The notes under the pieces were generated by a model. The model was given only the letters and a program-made list of their open reading frames with translations. It searched no databases and had not been told where the DNA came from. The position numbers and the translations under genes are program-made. From assembly GCA_028277185.1 (NCBI GenBank), contig JANQGQ010000012.1, forward strand, positions 124,001-188,000: DNA of 64,000 nucleotides. Reading direction: 5' to 3'. Below, piece after piece: positions 6,951 through 18,116 of this stretch. This DNA is from Woeseiaceae bacterium (lineage in GTDB: Bacteria > Pseudomonadota > Gammaproteobacteria > Steroidobacterales > Woeseiaceae). Each line of letters begins with the position of its first letter. The stretch's first letter is position 1.

Positions 6951-7346
6951 ATGACCGGGATCGACGGATCAGAAATTTTCCTGCTGCTGTTGATCGGCAT
7001 CGTCATCCTCGGCCCGAAGCGCCTGCCTGAAGTCGCCAACAAGGTCGGCGGCTGGGTCGGCCAGGCGCGGCGCATGACCCGCGTGATGAAGCGTCAACTC
7101 GAAGAAGAACTCGATATCGAGGAGTTCAGGCTCAAGCCCCTCGACAAGCACCTGCCGCGCGACGACGATACGTATTCGCCGGTGCACGCTGCCGAAGCGG
7201 CTGAGCCCAAGGTCGGCGGCATGGCCGTGCAGGCCAACGTTCCGGCAAGCGAGGTCGTCATGCCCGAAGACGACGACAGCGACACCGTTGCGCCTCCTGC
7301 CGGCGAGGCGCCGCCGAAGCAGGCTGCCGACGACCGCTCGGCATGA
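6951..7346 (+). CDS. tatB: Sec-independent translocase subunit TatB
   Basis: 131 residues. TatB binds Tat signal peptides together with TatC. The N-terminal membrane helix with the diagnostic glutamate ('SEIFLLLLIGIVILGPKRLPEV') and the GPKRLPE hinge distinguish it from TatA. An amphipathic helix follows ('WVGQARRMTRVMKRQLEEEL'), and then a long acidic, alanine- and proline-rich tail (about residues 60-131) that is poorly conserved in the family. The stop overlaps the tatC start (ATGA, 7343-7346), implying coupled translation. Confidence 0.95.
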   Translation: MTGIDGSEIFLLLLIGIVILGPKRLPEVANKVGGWVGQARRMTRVMKRQLEEELDIEEFRLKPLDKHLPRDDDTYSPVHAAEAAEPKVGGMAVQANVPASEVVMPEDDDSDTVAPPAGEAPPKQAADDRSA

Positions 7347-8110
7347 GCGGCAACACCGACAGCGAGGAACTCGAAGAGGGCACTCTGCTCTCGCATCTGA
7401 TCGAGCTGCGTAAGCGGCTGATCCGCATGATCGCGGCGGTCATCATCGTGTTCATCGCGCTGATCCCGTTCGCCCAGGACCTGTACACGCTTGCGTCGGC
7501 GCCTCTGGTCGAAGTGCTGCCCGGCGGCAAGCTGATCTCGACCACGGTGCCGGGCGTTCTGCTCGCGCCGTTCAAGCTGGCGTTCCTCGTCGCGGTGCTG
7601 ATCTCCATGCCCGTCATCCTCTACCAGGTCTGGGCCTTCGTCGCCCCGGGCCTGTACCGCAAGGAGAAGCGCTTCGCGTTTCCGCTGCTGTTTTCGAGTG
7701 TCTTCCTGTTCTACGCCGGCGCCGCGTTTGCGTACTTCGTCGTGTTTCCGCTGGCCTTCGGCTTCTTCGTCAAGGTGTCGCCGGACAAGGTGGAGATGAT
7801 GACCGACATCTCCTATTACCTCGACTTCATCACGATGGTCGTGCTGGCCTTCGGGCTGGCGTTCGAGACTCCCATTGCGACGGTCCTGACGGTCTGGACC
7901 GGCCTTACGACACCGGCGCGGCTTGCCAAAGCCCGGCCTTACGTGTTCCTCGGCGCGTTCGTGATCGGCATGCTCCTGACGCCGCCCGACGTGATCAGCC
8001 AGACGCTGCTGGCGATCCCGGTGTATCTCCTCTACGAGCTCGGCATCTTCATGTCGCGGTTCTTCGTCCGCCGCGAGCCGGAGGACGAGCCCGTCCCCGC
8101 GGACGGCTGA
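7343..8110 (+). CDS. tatC: Sec-independent translocase subunit TatC
   Basis: 255 residues, standard length. TatC is the six-helix membrane receptor for twin-arginine signals. The N-terminus 'LLSHLIELRKRLIRMI' carries the conserved LxxHLxELRxR motif that contacts the RR pair, and conserved residues in the loops are visible ('FAFVAPGLYRKEKRFAFPL', and 'GMLLTPPDVISQTLLAIP'). It ends the tat operon; 187 bp then separate it from the POT transporter gene. Its start overlaps tatB by 4 bp. Confidence 0.97.
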   Translation: MSGNTDSEELEEGTLLSHLIELRKRLIRMIAAVIIVFIALIPFAQDLYTLASAPLVEVLPGGKLISTTVPGVLLAPFKLAFLVAVLISMPVILYQVWAFVAPGLYRKEKRFAFPLLFSSVFLFYAGAAFAYFVVFPLAFGFFVKVSPDKVEMMTDISYYLDFITMVVLAFGLAFETPIATVLTVWTGLTTPARLAKARPYVFLGAFVIGMLLTPPDVISQTLLAIPVYLLYELGIFMSRFFVRREPEDEPVPADG

Positions 8111-8206
8111 GCCCGGAAACCCGTTCGGCAATGCATCGGAAAGCGCCCGAGCGGCCGCTGTCGATTGATGGCCAGGTTCTGACATAAGCGCGCGCCATGC
8201 CGCGCG

Positions 8207-8228
8207 GCGCAATCGTGGTACATTGCGC
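8207..8228. promoter_or_regulatory. 7-bp inverted repeat, possible operator upstream of POT gene
   Basis: GCGCAAT at 8207-8213 and ATTGCGC at 8222-8228 form a perfect inverted repeat with 8 bp between, about 70 bp before the POT transporter start. Spacing and position fit a dimeric regulator site. No regulator is encoded next to it. Confidence 0.4.
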
Positions 8229-8297
8229 ACCTTTATGCCCACGGCCAGCGTCCGGGAAGAGGCGCCTGGCGGCATTTGAGCGTTTCGGGGGAATCGT

Positions 8298-10109
8298 ATG
8301 ACTCAAGCCGTTGCCACCGCGGATCTGCTCCGTCAGCAGGAAGAGCTGTTCGGCCATCCGAAGGGCCTCTACGTCTGCTTCGCGACTGAGCTATGGGAGC
8401 GCTTTTCATTCTACGGAATGAAGTACCTGCTGCTCCTGTACCTGACGAAGTACCATCTGTTCTCCGACGAGGCCGGCCTGCAGGTGCTCGGCGCGTACGC
8501 GGGTCTCGTCTATGCGCTGCCGCTGATCGGCGGCATGCTGGCCGACCGCTATCTTGGCATGCGGAAGTCGGTCGTTTTCGGTGGCATCCTGCTGTCGATC
8601 GGGCATCTGCTCATGGCAGTCGAGGGCCACCAGGCCGTGTCCTATCCCGCCGGCACGACCCTTGTTGACGACCTGGAGCTTGCCACCGGGCAGATTCTCG
8701 CGGCGGGCACCGTACTGACCGAAACGATCACGATGCGTGACACGGCCGCGCTCAACGTGTTCTACCTTGCGCTTGCGTTCATCGTGGCCGGCGTCGGCTA
8801 CCTCAAGCCGAACATCTCGACCATCGTCGGTGAGCTGTACGCCAAGGACGATCCGCGCCGCGACTCCGGCTTCACGATCTTCTACATGGGCATCAACATC
8901 GGCTCGTTCACGGCGACCCTGCTGTGCGGCTGGCTTGGTGAGACCTACGGCTGGAAGTACGGTTTCGGCGCCGCCGGTATCGGCATGATCATCGGCCTGA
9001 TCACGTTCCTCATGGGGCAGAAGCACCTCCTCGGTCTCGCCGAACCGCCGGACGGCCCGCACCTCAAACAGTCGCTCGTCGGCCCGCTCGACCGGGAATG
9101 GACGATCTACCTCTTGACGATTCCCGTGCTCGCCGTGCTGTGGTGGTTGATTCAGCATGAACACGTCGTGCTGGCCTCGCAGAACGTCTTCCTGATCATC
9201 GCGGTCGTCGGGCTGATTCTCTATTCGATGGTGCACAGCCGGCTCGACGACGACAACCGGATCGCCTATGCCATCGCCGCCATTGCCTTACTCGCCGGCA
9301 TCTATGCGGTCCTCGTCAATCTGCACTTCCTGCCCGGCAGCGAAACCCTGTCCGAAAACGTCATGTGGGGCTCCATCGCTCTGATCGTCGGTTTCGTCGT
9401 CTATGGCTTCATCACCCACTATTCCGAGGAGTTCGCGCGTACGGTCGTGTTGATGATTCTGGTTCTCTCGACGATCGTCTTCTGGGCATTGTTCGAGCAG
9501 TCCGCCGGCTCGATGACGCTGTACGCCGATCGCGTTGTGGATCGTAGCGTGGGTGACGTCACGTTCACGGCCGCGCAGTTCGGCTCGCTCAACGCCGGCT
9601 TCATCATGCTGCTGGCAATACCGTTCGCGACGCTCTGGATCTGGTTGTCCAAACGGAATCTCGAACCGAACACGCCGGTCAAGTTCGGTCTCGGTATCAT
9701 CCAGGCGGGTCTGGGTTTCGGCGCCCTGGTGTTCGGTGCCCAGTACCCGAACGAAGCCGGTCAGGTTGCAATGATCTGGCTCGTTCTCGCCTATCTGCTG
9801 CATACGACCGGCGAGCTCTGCCTGTCGCCCGTCGGCCTGTCCGCGGTTACCAAGCTGTCCATCCACAACGTGGTCGGCGTCAGCATGGGCACCTGGTTCC
9901 TTGCGACGGCGCTGGCCGAAACCGTATCGACGCGGATCGGCCGCATGGCGGCGATCGATACGTCGGGCGGCGGAGCGCAGGATATTGGCGCCGCGCTGGC
10001 TACCTATACCCAGCTCTTCGAGTTTCTGATGTATCTGGGGCTCGGCGTTGGATTGTTTATGATCGTCATCTCGCCTCTGCTGCGGCGCTGGATGCACGGC
10101 ATTCACTGA
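8298..10109 (+). CDS. POT-family proton-coupled oligopeptide transporter
   Basis: 603 residues with about 14 hydrophobic segments. POT (PTR2) transporters import di- and tripeptides with protons across the inner membrane. The hallmark ExxERFxxYG motif near the N-terminus is present ('ELWERFSFYGMKYLLLLYLT'), followed by the A-motif region 'GGMLADRYLGMRKSVVFGG' and 'YLKPNISTIVGELY' (PTR2 signature region). 'FWALFEQSAGSMTLYADRVV' is also a POT-type segment. The start has GGGGGAA as ribosome site. With the AbgT transporter downstream and an M14 peptidase at the left edge, it suggests a peptide-using lifestyle. There is a 106-bp gap to the next gene. Confidence 0.93.
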   Translation: MTQAVATADLLRQQEELFGHPKGLYVCFATELWERFSFYGMKYLLLLYLTKYHLFSDEAGLQVLGAYAGLVYALPLIGGMLADRYLGMRKSVVFGGILLSIGHLLMAVEGHQAVSYPAGTTLVDDLELATGQILAAGTVLTETITMRDTAALNVFYLALAFIVAGVGYLKPNISTIVGELYAKDDPRRDSGFTIFYMGINIGSFTATLLCGWLGETYGWKYGFGAAGIGMIIGLITFLMGQKHLLGLAEPPDGPHLKQSLVGPLDREWTIYLLTIPVLAVLWWLIQHEHVVLASQNVFLIIAVVGLILYSMVHSRLDDDNRIAYAIAAIALLAGIYAVLVNLHFLPGSETLSENVMWGSIALIVGFVVYGFITHYSEEFARTVVLMILVLSTIVFWALFEQSAGSMTLYADRVVDRSVGDVTFTAAQFGSLNAGFIMLLAIPFATLWIWLSKRNLEPNTPVKFGLGIIQAGLGFGALVFGAQYPNEAGQVAMIWLVLAYLLHTTGELCLSPVGLSAVTKLSIHNVVGVSMGTWFLATALAETVSTRIGRMAAIDTSGGGAQDIGAALATYTQLFEFLMYLGLGVGLFMIVISPLLRRWMHGIH

Positions 10110-10215
10110 CAAAAGCAACGAGCTGGCCGCGATCGTCGACCAATCGCGCCGCCCATAGGGTATCTTCAAGGGCAGACCGGGTCGCCTTGCGACGGGCCTG
10201 AAAAGGAGAACAACA

Positions 10216-11753
<1,538 letters not shown>

Positions 11754-11757
<4 letters not shown>

Positions 11758-14153
11758 GCGTGACCGGCTACGAGAAGCTCGGCGCCTTCTACGTCGGCAA
11801 GCGCGTCGACGATGCGGGTGAGATGACCGACGACGTCGTGCTGTACGACGCGAAGGACCTGACGACCCACGCCGTCATCATCGGCATGACCGGCTCGGGC
11901 AAGACCGGCCTCGGGATCGGCATCCTCGAAGAGGCGGCCATCGATCACATCCCGGTCATCGCGATCGACCCGAAGGGCGACATGGGCAATCTGCTGCTCA
12001 CGTTCCCGAAGCTCGAAGCCGGCGACTTCGAGCCCTGGGTCAACGCGCGGGCGGCCGCGGACAAGGGACACACCGTGCCCGAGTACGCCGCGGCGCAGGC
12101 CACGCTGTGGAAGAAGGGTCTCGGCGAGTGGGGGCAGACGGGTAAGCGCATCAAGACGCTCAGAGACCGCGCCGATCTCGCGATCTATACGCCGGGCAGC
12201 AATGCCGGGCTGCCGGTTTCGGTGCTCAAGAGCTTTTCCGCGCCCGCGGCGGAACTCATCGACGACGTCGACCTGTACCGCGAGCGGGTACAGGCTACCG
12301 CCACCGGTATTCTCACGCTGATCGGCATCGACGCCGATCCGGTGACGAGCCGCGAGCACATCCTGATCTCGAAGCTCCTGGACCACGCCTGGTCCGATGG
12401 CCGCGATCTCGACATCGCGGGCCTGATCGCGGCGATCCAGGCGCCGCCCATCGCTCAGGTCGGCGTCATGAGCATCGATTCCTTCTTTCCGGAGAAGGAT
12501 CGCTTTGCGCTCGCGATGCGGCTCAACAATCTGCTTGCGGCGCCGGGCTTCGAGGCGTGGCTTGCCGGGGAGCCGCTCAGTGCGCAGAACCTGCTGTACA
12601 CGGCCGACGGTAAGCCGCGCGTGTCGGTCCTGTCGATCGCGCACCTCGACGACGCCGGCCGGATGTTCTTCGTCTCGATGCTCTTAAACGAGCTGATCGC
12701 CTGGATGCGGGCCCAGCCGGGCACGTCGTCGCTGCGCGCGATCCTGTACATGGACGAAATCTTCGGCTACATGCCGCCGGTCGCCAACCCGCCGTCGAAG
12801 AACCTCTTCCTGACGCTGTTGAAGCAGGCGCGCGCCTACGGCCTCGGTCTCGTGCTCGCCACGCAGAACCCGGTGGATCTCGACTATAAGGGACTGTCGA
12901 ACACCGGTACCTGGTTCATCGGCCGGCTGCAGACGGAACGGGACAAGGCGCGCGTCATGGAGGGGCTGGAAGGCGCAAGCGACGGCAACTTCGACAAGCA
13001 GCGAATGGAGCGCACGCTGGCCGGACTCGGCAAGCGCCGCTTTCTTCTGCACAACGTGCACGAAGACGAAGCCGTCGTGTTCAATACGCGCTGGGTGCTG
13101 TCCTATCTCGCCGGGCCGCTGACGCGCGAGCAGATCAAAACCCTTACGGGCAAGGCGAAGGCGGCGCTTGCCAGGGCCGGCAAGACCGTGAAGCGCAAGC
13201 GGAAGGCGGATGCCGCGCCGGCGTTGCCGCCCGGCGTGGCGCAGTACTTCGTGCCCGCACTGATGGACGCGCCGGTTTACTATCCGCGCGTGCTTGCCGC
13301 CGCGGATCTCATTTTCTCGAACGCGCGTTATGGAATCGAAGCCGAACGCGCCGTCGTCTACACCGTGGAAATCGAGGACGGTCCGGTCGATGTCGACTGG
13401 GACAATGCCGAAACTATCGGCGTGGCCGTCGACGCGCTGCTCGACGAGGCGGTAGCCGACGCGAAGTTCACTGAGCTGCCGGCCGCGGCGGCCGACGGCC
13501 GCAAGTACCGGAGCTGGGGTTCGTCCTTCAAGAAGTGGGTGCGGCAGAACGAGACCGTAAAGCTGTACCGCAGCGCGCGCTTCAAGCTGGCCTCGGAGCC
13601 CGGCGAGACCGAGGGCGAGTTCCGGATCCGGCTGCAGACCGCGGCCAGCGAGCAGCGCGATATCGCCGTCGGCAAGCTGCGCAAGCGCTACGCGGGCAAG
13701 GTGACGACGCTCGAGAACCGGCTCATGCGCGCCGAGCAGGCGATCGCCCGCGAGAAGGAACAGTCGACGAAGAAGAAACTCGACACGGCGGTTTCGCTGG
13801 GCACGGCCATACTCGGCGCCGTGCTCGGGCGCAAGAAACTGTCGAGCACGACGGCGACGAAGATCGGTTCGGCGATCAAGACGGCCGGCGGCGCGCGGAA
13901 GGAAGCACAGGACGTCGCGCGGGCCGAGGAAACGGCCGCCCGGGTCCGCGAGCAGCTTGCCGCGCTGGAGCAGGAGCTTACCGACGAGATAGCGGCGCTC
14001 GATACCGCCTACGACGCGCAGACCGAGGAGCTCAAGGAGATCGTCGTCCGCGCAAAGACGACCGACATCCACCTTGCCGTCACGGCGCTCGTGTGGATGC
14101 CGTACGCGGCAGATGCGAAAGGCCGGCTGCGGCCTGCGTGGGAAGGCCGGTAG
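11754..14153 (+). CDS. HerA/DUF87-like P-loop ATPase with C-terminal coiled coil
   Basis: 799 residues. The N-terminal half is a HerA/FtsK-like ATPase: Walker A 'GMTGSGKT' at residues 44-51, 'VIAIDPKGDMGNLL' just after, Walker B 'AILYMDEIFGYMP' near residue 333, and a sensor-like 'VLATQNPVDLDYKGL'. From about residue 630 the protein is charged and helical with a long coiled-coil prediction ('LENRLMRAEQAIAREKEQ'), a short glycine-rich interruption, and another coil. HerA proteins translocate DNA or act with nucleases; the specific role here is unknown and no NurA-like nuclease is adjacent. ATG at 11754 overlaps the AbgT stop; an upstream open frame is a shadow of AbgT. Confidence 0.85.
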
Positions 14154-14162
14154 AAGCGGCGC

Positions 14163-15014
14163 TCAGTCGCCGAGGCACTCGCCCGCGTAGGCCTTGGTTA
14201 CGCCGGCGTTGCCGAGCTGGCAGTCGTTGTCGTAGGTAATGCCGTCCATGCCGCAGACCGGCAGGTAGACTCGCGGGCAGTTCTCGCCCTCGCCTTCGCA
14301 CATTCCCGCGTAGTCGATGCGTATGCCGCGGCGCTCCGCGTGGCAGGCATTGGCGTAGGTTCGGCCGTCGGAGCCGCACACGGGCACGAACAGCCGCGGA
14401 CAGGGGCGGACGTTGCAGATGCCTTCGGTGAACGTCACGATGCCGCTGCCGGAGGCCTCACACTCGTTGTCGTAGGTGACGTCGTCGTCGCCGCACACGG
14501 GGGCGAATACCCGCGGGCAGTTGTCCGGATCGCAACGCTCCGCGCGCTGCACGGGCACGCGGTTGGCGTTTGCCTCGCAGCGGTTGATGTACGTACGCCC
14601 GTTCATGCCACAAACGGGGTCCTCGACAGATGGACAGCCGTTCGGTGTGCAGGCGCCGAGCCCGGCGACTTCGACGCCCGCCTTGCCGGCGAAACACTCG
14701 TTGATGTACGTGTTGCCGTCGTCCCCGCAGACCGGATCGAATTCTTCGCTGCAGGCATCCGGGTCGTCGCCCTCGCCGGCGCAGATGCCGTCGCCTGCGA
14801 TCTCGACGCCGGCGAGGTCCGCGACACAGGCGTTGCTATAGGTCAGGCCGTCCGCGCCGCAGACGGGTTCGTAGTATTCCGGGCAGGCTTCTCCGTCCGC
14901 CTGTGCGAGCAGGACCGTAGCGGGCGTGCCGGTAACGAACAGTTGTCGTAGCTCGTCGGCGGATGCCGGCAGCAACATGCCCGCGGCAAGGATGACGGTG
15001 ACGGGTCGGATCAT
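14163..15014 (-). CDS. Secreted protein with six Kazal-type inhibitor repeats
   Basis: 283 residues from the ATG at 15014, which begins a plausible signal peptide ('MIRPVTVILAAGMLLPASA'); a longer frame upstream lacks one. After a ~25-residue linker come six tandem repeats of about 35-40 residues, each with the Kazal core C-x6-PVCGxDGxTYxNxC followed by a closing cysteine: cores CPEYYEPVCG, CSEEFDPVCG, CPSVEDPVCG, CPRVFAPVCG, CPRLFVPVCG, CPRVYLPVCG. Each repeat has four cysteines, fewer than the six of classical Kazal domains. Kazal domains inhibit serine proteases by presenting a loop near the second cysteine, so this is probably a periplasmic or secreted protease inhibitor (inference). Confidence 0.88.
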   Translation of the reverse strand: MIRPVTVILAAGMLLPASADELRQLFVTGTPATVLLAQADGEACPEYYEPVCGADGLTYSNACVADLAGVEIAGDGICAGEGDDPDACSEEFDPVCGDDGNTYINECFAGKAGVEVAGLGACTPNGCPSVEDPVCGMNGRTYINRCEANANRVPVQRAERCDPDNCPRVFAPVCGDDDVTYDNECEASGSGIVTFTEGICNVRPCPRLFVPVCGSDGRTYANACHAERRGIRIDYAGMCEGEGENCPRVYLPVCGMDGITYDNDCQLGNAGVTKAYAGECLGD

Positions 15015-15069
15015 GGTCGTCTGTACAGGTCTGGAATCGTCGGGTTTCGAACTTGTCGGGTGTCGGAAC

Positions 15070-15873
15070 TTAGAGGCCGCCCGCCAGCACGGGTTCACCC
15101 GGCTGCCGGTAGCCTTCGTCCTGTTCCGCGACGACGGAAGGTCGCGGTGACAGAACGATCGAACTCAGAGGGACCAGCCGGATGCCCTCCGCCTCGAGCG
15201 ACGGCAGGGCTTCCTCGAGGAACGCAAGCGTTTCCGGGAACGGGTGGCCGATGCCGATCGCCGTACCGTGCCGCCGCGCGATTCGCTTCAAGCGCTCGAA
15301 CTCCCGGGCAATGCTGGCCCGGTCGTGCCTGGCGTCGAGAAACACGTCCCGGCGGGCGGCCGGAATGCCGTGTTCCTCGGCTACGTGAAGCGCAACGCTT
15401 CGCGGTGTCGTAAAGCTGTCGACGAAGTACCAGCCGTTCTGCCGGCCGATTTCCTCCATCAGCCAGCGCATGTGGCCGGGGTGCCGGGTCAGCAGGCTGC
15501 CGCGGTGGCTGTTGAGCCCAACCGCGTGCGGCACGCTTTCCACGGCCGCGTCGAACGCCTTTCTGAAGGCGCTGCGGGTCGTGTCGAGCCGAATGCCGCC
15601 GGGCTCTTCGAGGCCGTCGTCGACGCTGGCCTCGAGCGGCAGATGGACGATGACTTCCTTGTCGGCGGCGTGGGCCAGCCGGGCAAGCGAGGCGCCCAGC
15701 GGCGTTCCCGGGAGGACCGCGACGGTGACCGGGCCCGGCAGCGCCACGGTCCGCAGGCCGTCGCCGTGGCGATAGCCCAGGTCGTCGATGATGATTGCAA
15801 CGCGTGGCGCGGCAGCGGCTCCGCCGCTCAAACCGAGGCCAATCGCTGCGAGCGCAGCGACCAACAGCTTCAT
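15070..15873 (-). CDS. Divergent polysaccharide deacetylase family protein (DUF610/YibQ-like)
   Basis: 267 residues with a signal peptide (cleavage near 'GGAAAAP'). The mature protein starts 'RVAIIIDDLGYRHGDG', the standard opening of YibQ-type divergent NodB-fold proteins, and has 'VTVAVLPGTPLGASLARLAH', 'VIVHLPLEA', 'AVGLNSHRGSLLT' and 'IGIGHPFPETLAFLEEALP'. Metal and catalytic residues of the NodB family are partly kept (IDD, H in LNSH, H in GHP). It lies 4 bp downstream of the S41 protease gene, an arrangement common in Gammaproteobacteria, where an EnvC-type M23 protein is usually the third partner; none is present here. Probably acts on the cell envelope; substrate unknown. Confidence 0.9.
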   Translation of the reverse strand: MKLLVAALAAIGLGLSGGAAAAPRVAIIIDDLGYRHGDGLRTVALPGPVTVAVLPGTPLGASLARLAHAADKEVIVHLPLEASVDDGLEEPGGIRLDTTRSAFRKAFDAAVESVPHAVGLNSHRGSLLTRHPGHMRWLMEEIGRQNGWYFVDSFTTPRSVALHVAEEHGIPAARRDVFLDARHDRASIAREFERLKRIARRHGTAIGIGHPFPETLAFLEEALPSLEAEGIRLVPLSSIVLSPRPSVVAEQDEGYRQPGEPVLAGGL

Positions 15874-15877
15874 CGCT

Positions 15878-17101
15878 TCATTCGGCAGCGGAGCTGTGCA
15901 TGACGCCGCGGCGGCTCAACCGGTCCAGTGCTTCCTGGAGCTGGACGTCGCCCTCGCGATCCACCAGTCCGGCGAGGCTCAGGTTCGGGTAGCCGGGCGT
16001 GTTGGCGACGAATACGTCGGGCGTGATGCCGGTGCCGTGAATCGAGATACCCGAAGGCGTGTAGTAGCGTGAGGTCGTGAGCTTGATCGCGCGGCCCTTC
16101 GAGAGCGGCATGACCGTCTGTACGAGGCCCTTGCCGAAGGTGTTGGTACCGATCACGACGGCCCGGCCGTGATCCTGCAGCGCGCCCGCTACGATCTCCG
16201 AAGCCGATGCCGAGCCTTCGTTGACCAATACGGCGATGTTCGAACCGTCGAGTACGTCACCGCGGTGGGCGGAACGGCTGAACCGCGATTCCGCCGAGCG
16301 GCCGTCCGCGCTCACGATCAGGCCGGCGTCCAGGAACAGATCGCTGACGTCGACCGCCGCGTCCAGGACGCCGCCGGGGTTGTTCCTGAGATCGAGTATG
16401 AGGCCGTCGAGCATGCCTTCGTTTTCGTCGGCGAGTTCGTCGAGCGCCCGCGACAGCTCCCTGGCAGTCGTTTCGCTGAACTGGCCGAGCCGGACATAGC
16501 CGTAGGCCGGCGCGAGGAGTTCCGCGTGGACACTGGCGACCCGGACGGTCTCCCGGCGCATACGGTGATCGATCTGCTCATCGTCGCGGGCGACCGTAAT
16601 CGTGACCTCCGACCCGGGGCGACCGCGCATCCTGCCGATCGTATCCCGCAAATTGTCAGGCTGTACGCGGATGCCGTCGACGGCGACGATCCTGTCGCCG
16701 CTCTGAATGCCGGAGCGGGCGGCGGGCGATCCTATGATCGGCGTGACCACGTGGATCACGCCTTCGAGCTCGGCGACCTCGACGCCGATGCCGGTATAGG
16801 TGCCGGTCGTGGATACGCGGATGTCGCGATACTCGTCCGCGTCGAGGTATTCGGAGTGGGCGTCGAGGTCCCGTACCATGCCCCGAATCGCGCTCTCGAG
16901 AAGTTCGGCATCGTCGATGGGTTCGACATAATCCTGCTTGACGCGCTGCATCACCTCCGCGAGGAGCCGCGCCTGTTCCCACGCGAGTTCCTGCTCCGTC
17001 GGCGTTCTGGGCTCGTTGAGGAGGCCGCCCCCGATCGAGAGGCTAAGGCCCATTGCGAGGCCGATGACGACGACGAGAATTGCTCGCGTCTTCAGGGACA
17101 T
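15878..17101 (-). CDS. S41-family carboxy-terminal processing protease
   Basis: 407 residues from ATG at 17101 (MSLKTRAILVVV..., a signal anchor helix at residues 5-25; GAGAAAG ribosome site). Order of domains: N-terminal helical region, PDZ domain (about residues 90-175, 'TGTYTGIGVEV', 'GSPAARSGIQSGDRIVAVDG'), then the S41 protease core with 'LILDLRNNPGGVLDAAVDVSDLF', the catalytic serine in 'NEGSASASEIVAGAL' and the lysine in 'GTNTFGKGLVQ'. Cuts periplasmic proteins near their C-termini, often peptidoglycan hydrolases or lipoproteins. It is followed after 4 bp by the YibQ-like gene. The 5' extension of the frame to 17509 overlaps the next gene and is not coding. Confidence 0.95.
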   Translation of the reverse strand: MSLKTRAILVVVIGLAMGLSLSIGGGLLNEPRTPTEQELAWEQARLLAEVMQRVKQDYVEPIDDAELLESAIRGMVRDLDAHSEYLDADEYRDIRVSTTGTYTGIGVEVAELEGVIHVVTPIIGSPAARSGIQSGDRIVAVDGIRVQPDNLRDTIGRMRGRPGSEVTITVARDDEQIDHRMRRETVRVASVHAELLAPAYGYVRLGQFSETTARELSRALDELADENEGMLDGLILDLRNNPGGVLDAAVDVSDLFLDAGLIVSADGRSAESRFSRSAHRGDVLDGSNIAVLVNEGSASASEIVAGALQDHGRAVVIGTNTFGKGLVQTVMPLSKGRAIKLTTSRYYTPSGISIHGTGITPDVFVANTPGYPNLSLAGLVDREGDVQLQEALDRLSRRGVMHSSAAE

Positions 17102-17225
17102 AGCTTTCTCCGAAACGTACCCCTCGACCTTAGCACAGCGCGCCGGACAGACAAAAACGAAAGGTCGGCTATCCGGGACCGGCAATCCAGGGCCGGCCGC
17201 CGGGTAGCCGGAGCGATGCTCCCGA

Positions 17226-18116
17226 TTACTCCTGCGGCGGGTGCCCGCCGTCGCCTTCGCGGTCCAGCAGACCCATCTCGACCAGGCTTGCCCGGATGCC
17301 GTCCTCGGCGTTCGAATACCGAGGCCGTACGCCGAGCACTTCCCGCATCCGGGCCGTATCGATGCGCCGCGACTCCCCGAGGAACGACAGGCGCCGCGCG
17401 GAGAAGCTGGCTTCGGCTTCGGAACGCGAGATCCCGGGCGGCGGTTCGAGTCCCAGCAACGCGGCCACCTGGGTCGAGAACCAGGTCGAGGTCCGGCGGT
17501 CGCCGTCACCGAGGTTATAGATGCCCGGCGGCACGTCCGGACTCAGCGCTGCCAGGCAGGCCGTCACCAGATCGTCTACGTGAATGCGGTTGCCCGGATT
17601 GGCCTCGGAGTCGCGAATCAGCGGCGAACCATCGCGAACGCGATCGATCATGAGTCGATGTGGACCGTAAATTCCCGGAACGCGCAGGATGACGATAGCG
17701 CTGTCCCGGCTCTGGCCGTAAGCGCGCAGCGCCGTTTCGGCGGCTACCCGTCGCCGTGCGCGCTGGGTTTGCGGCCGAAGCTCGGCGGACTCGTCAACCT
17801 CGGCGCCGGCCCGATCGCCGTACACGCCGGTCGTGCTGAGGTAGACGAAGCGTCGCGGCGGCGTCGCAAGCGCCAGAAGCAGCGCTTCGAGCCGCCGGTC
17901 GGTGTCGCTGTCGACGGCGGGGGGCACCGTATAGACGAGATCGTAAACCCCGTCCGGCGTCAGTTGCTCCAGCGGTTCGTCCAGGCTGAGAATGTCGACG
18001 CGACGCCCGCCGGTATCGGCCGGCCGCGAGCGGCTCAACCCCAGTGCGTCATCAATCGGCAGCCGGCGAAGCAGCCGGGCGCCGGTGTAACCGGTGCCGA
18101 CGACCAGCGTGGTCAT
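17226..18116 (-). CDS. NAD-dependent epimerase/SDR of the YeeZ type
   Basis: 296 residues. An extended SDR-like Rossmann protein: 'TLVVGTGYTGARLLRRL' is the nucleotide-binding motif (GxGxxG variant), then 'FVYLSTTGVYGDRAG' with the expected strand and tyrosine region, 'VILRVPGIYGPHRLMIDRV' and 'RIHVDDLVTACLAAL'. This set is typical of YeeZ-like proteins whose substrate is unknown. Its start overlaps the hemY stop by 4 bp (ATGA), so it probably belongs to the hem transcript and is the last gene of that run. There is a 124-bp gap to the S41 protease gene. Confidence 0.88.
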   Translation of the reverse strand: MTTLVVGTGYTGARLLRRLPIDDALGLSRSRPADTGGRRVDILSLDEPLEQLTPDGVYDLVYTVPPAVDSDTDRRLEALLLALATPPRRFVYLSTTGVYGDRAGAEVDESAELRPQTQRARRRVAAETALRAYGQSRDSAIVILRVPGIYGPHRLMIDRVRDGSPLIRDSEANPGNRIHVDDLVTACLAALSPDVPPGIYNLGDGDRRTSTWFSTQVAALLGLEPPPGISRSEAEASFSARRLSFLGESRRIDTARMREVLGVRPRYSNAEDGIRASLVEMGLLDREGDGGHPPQE

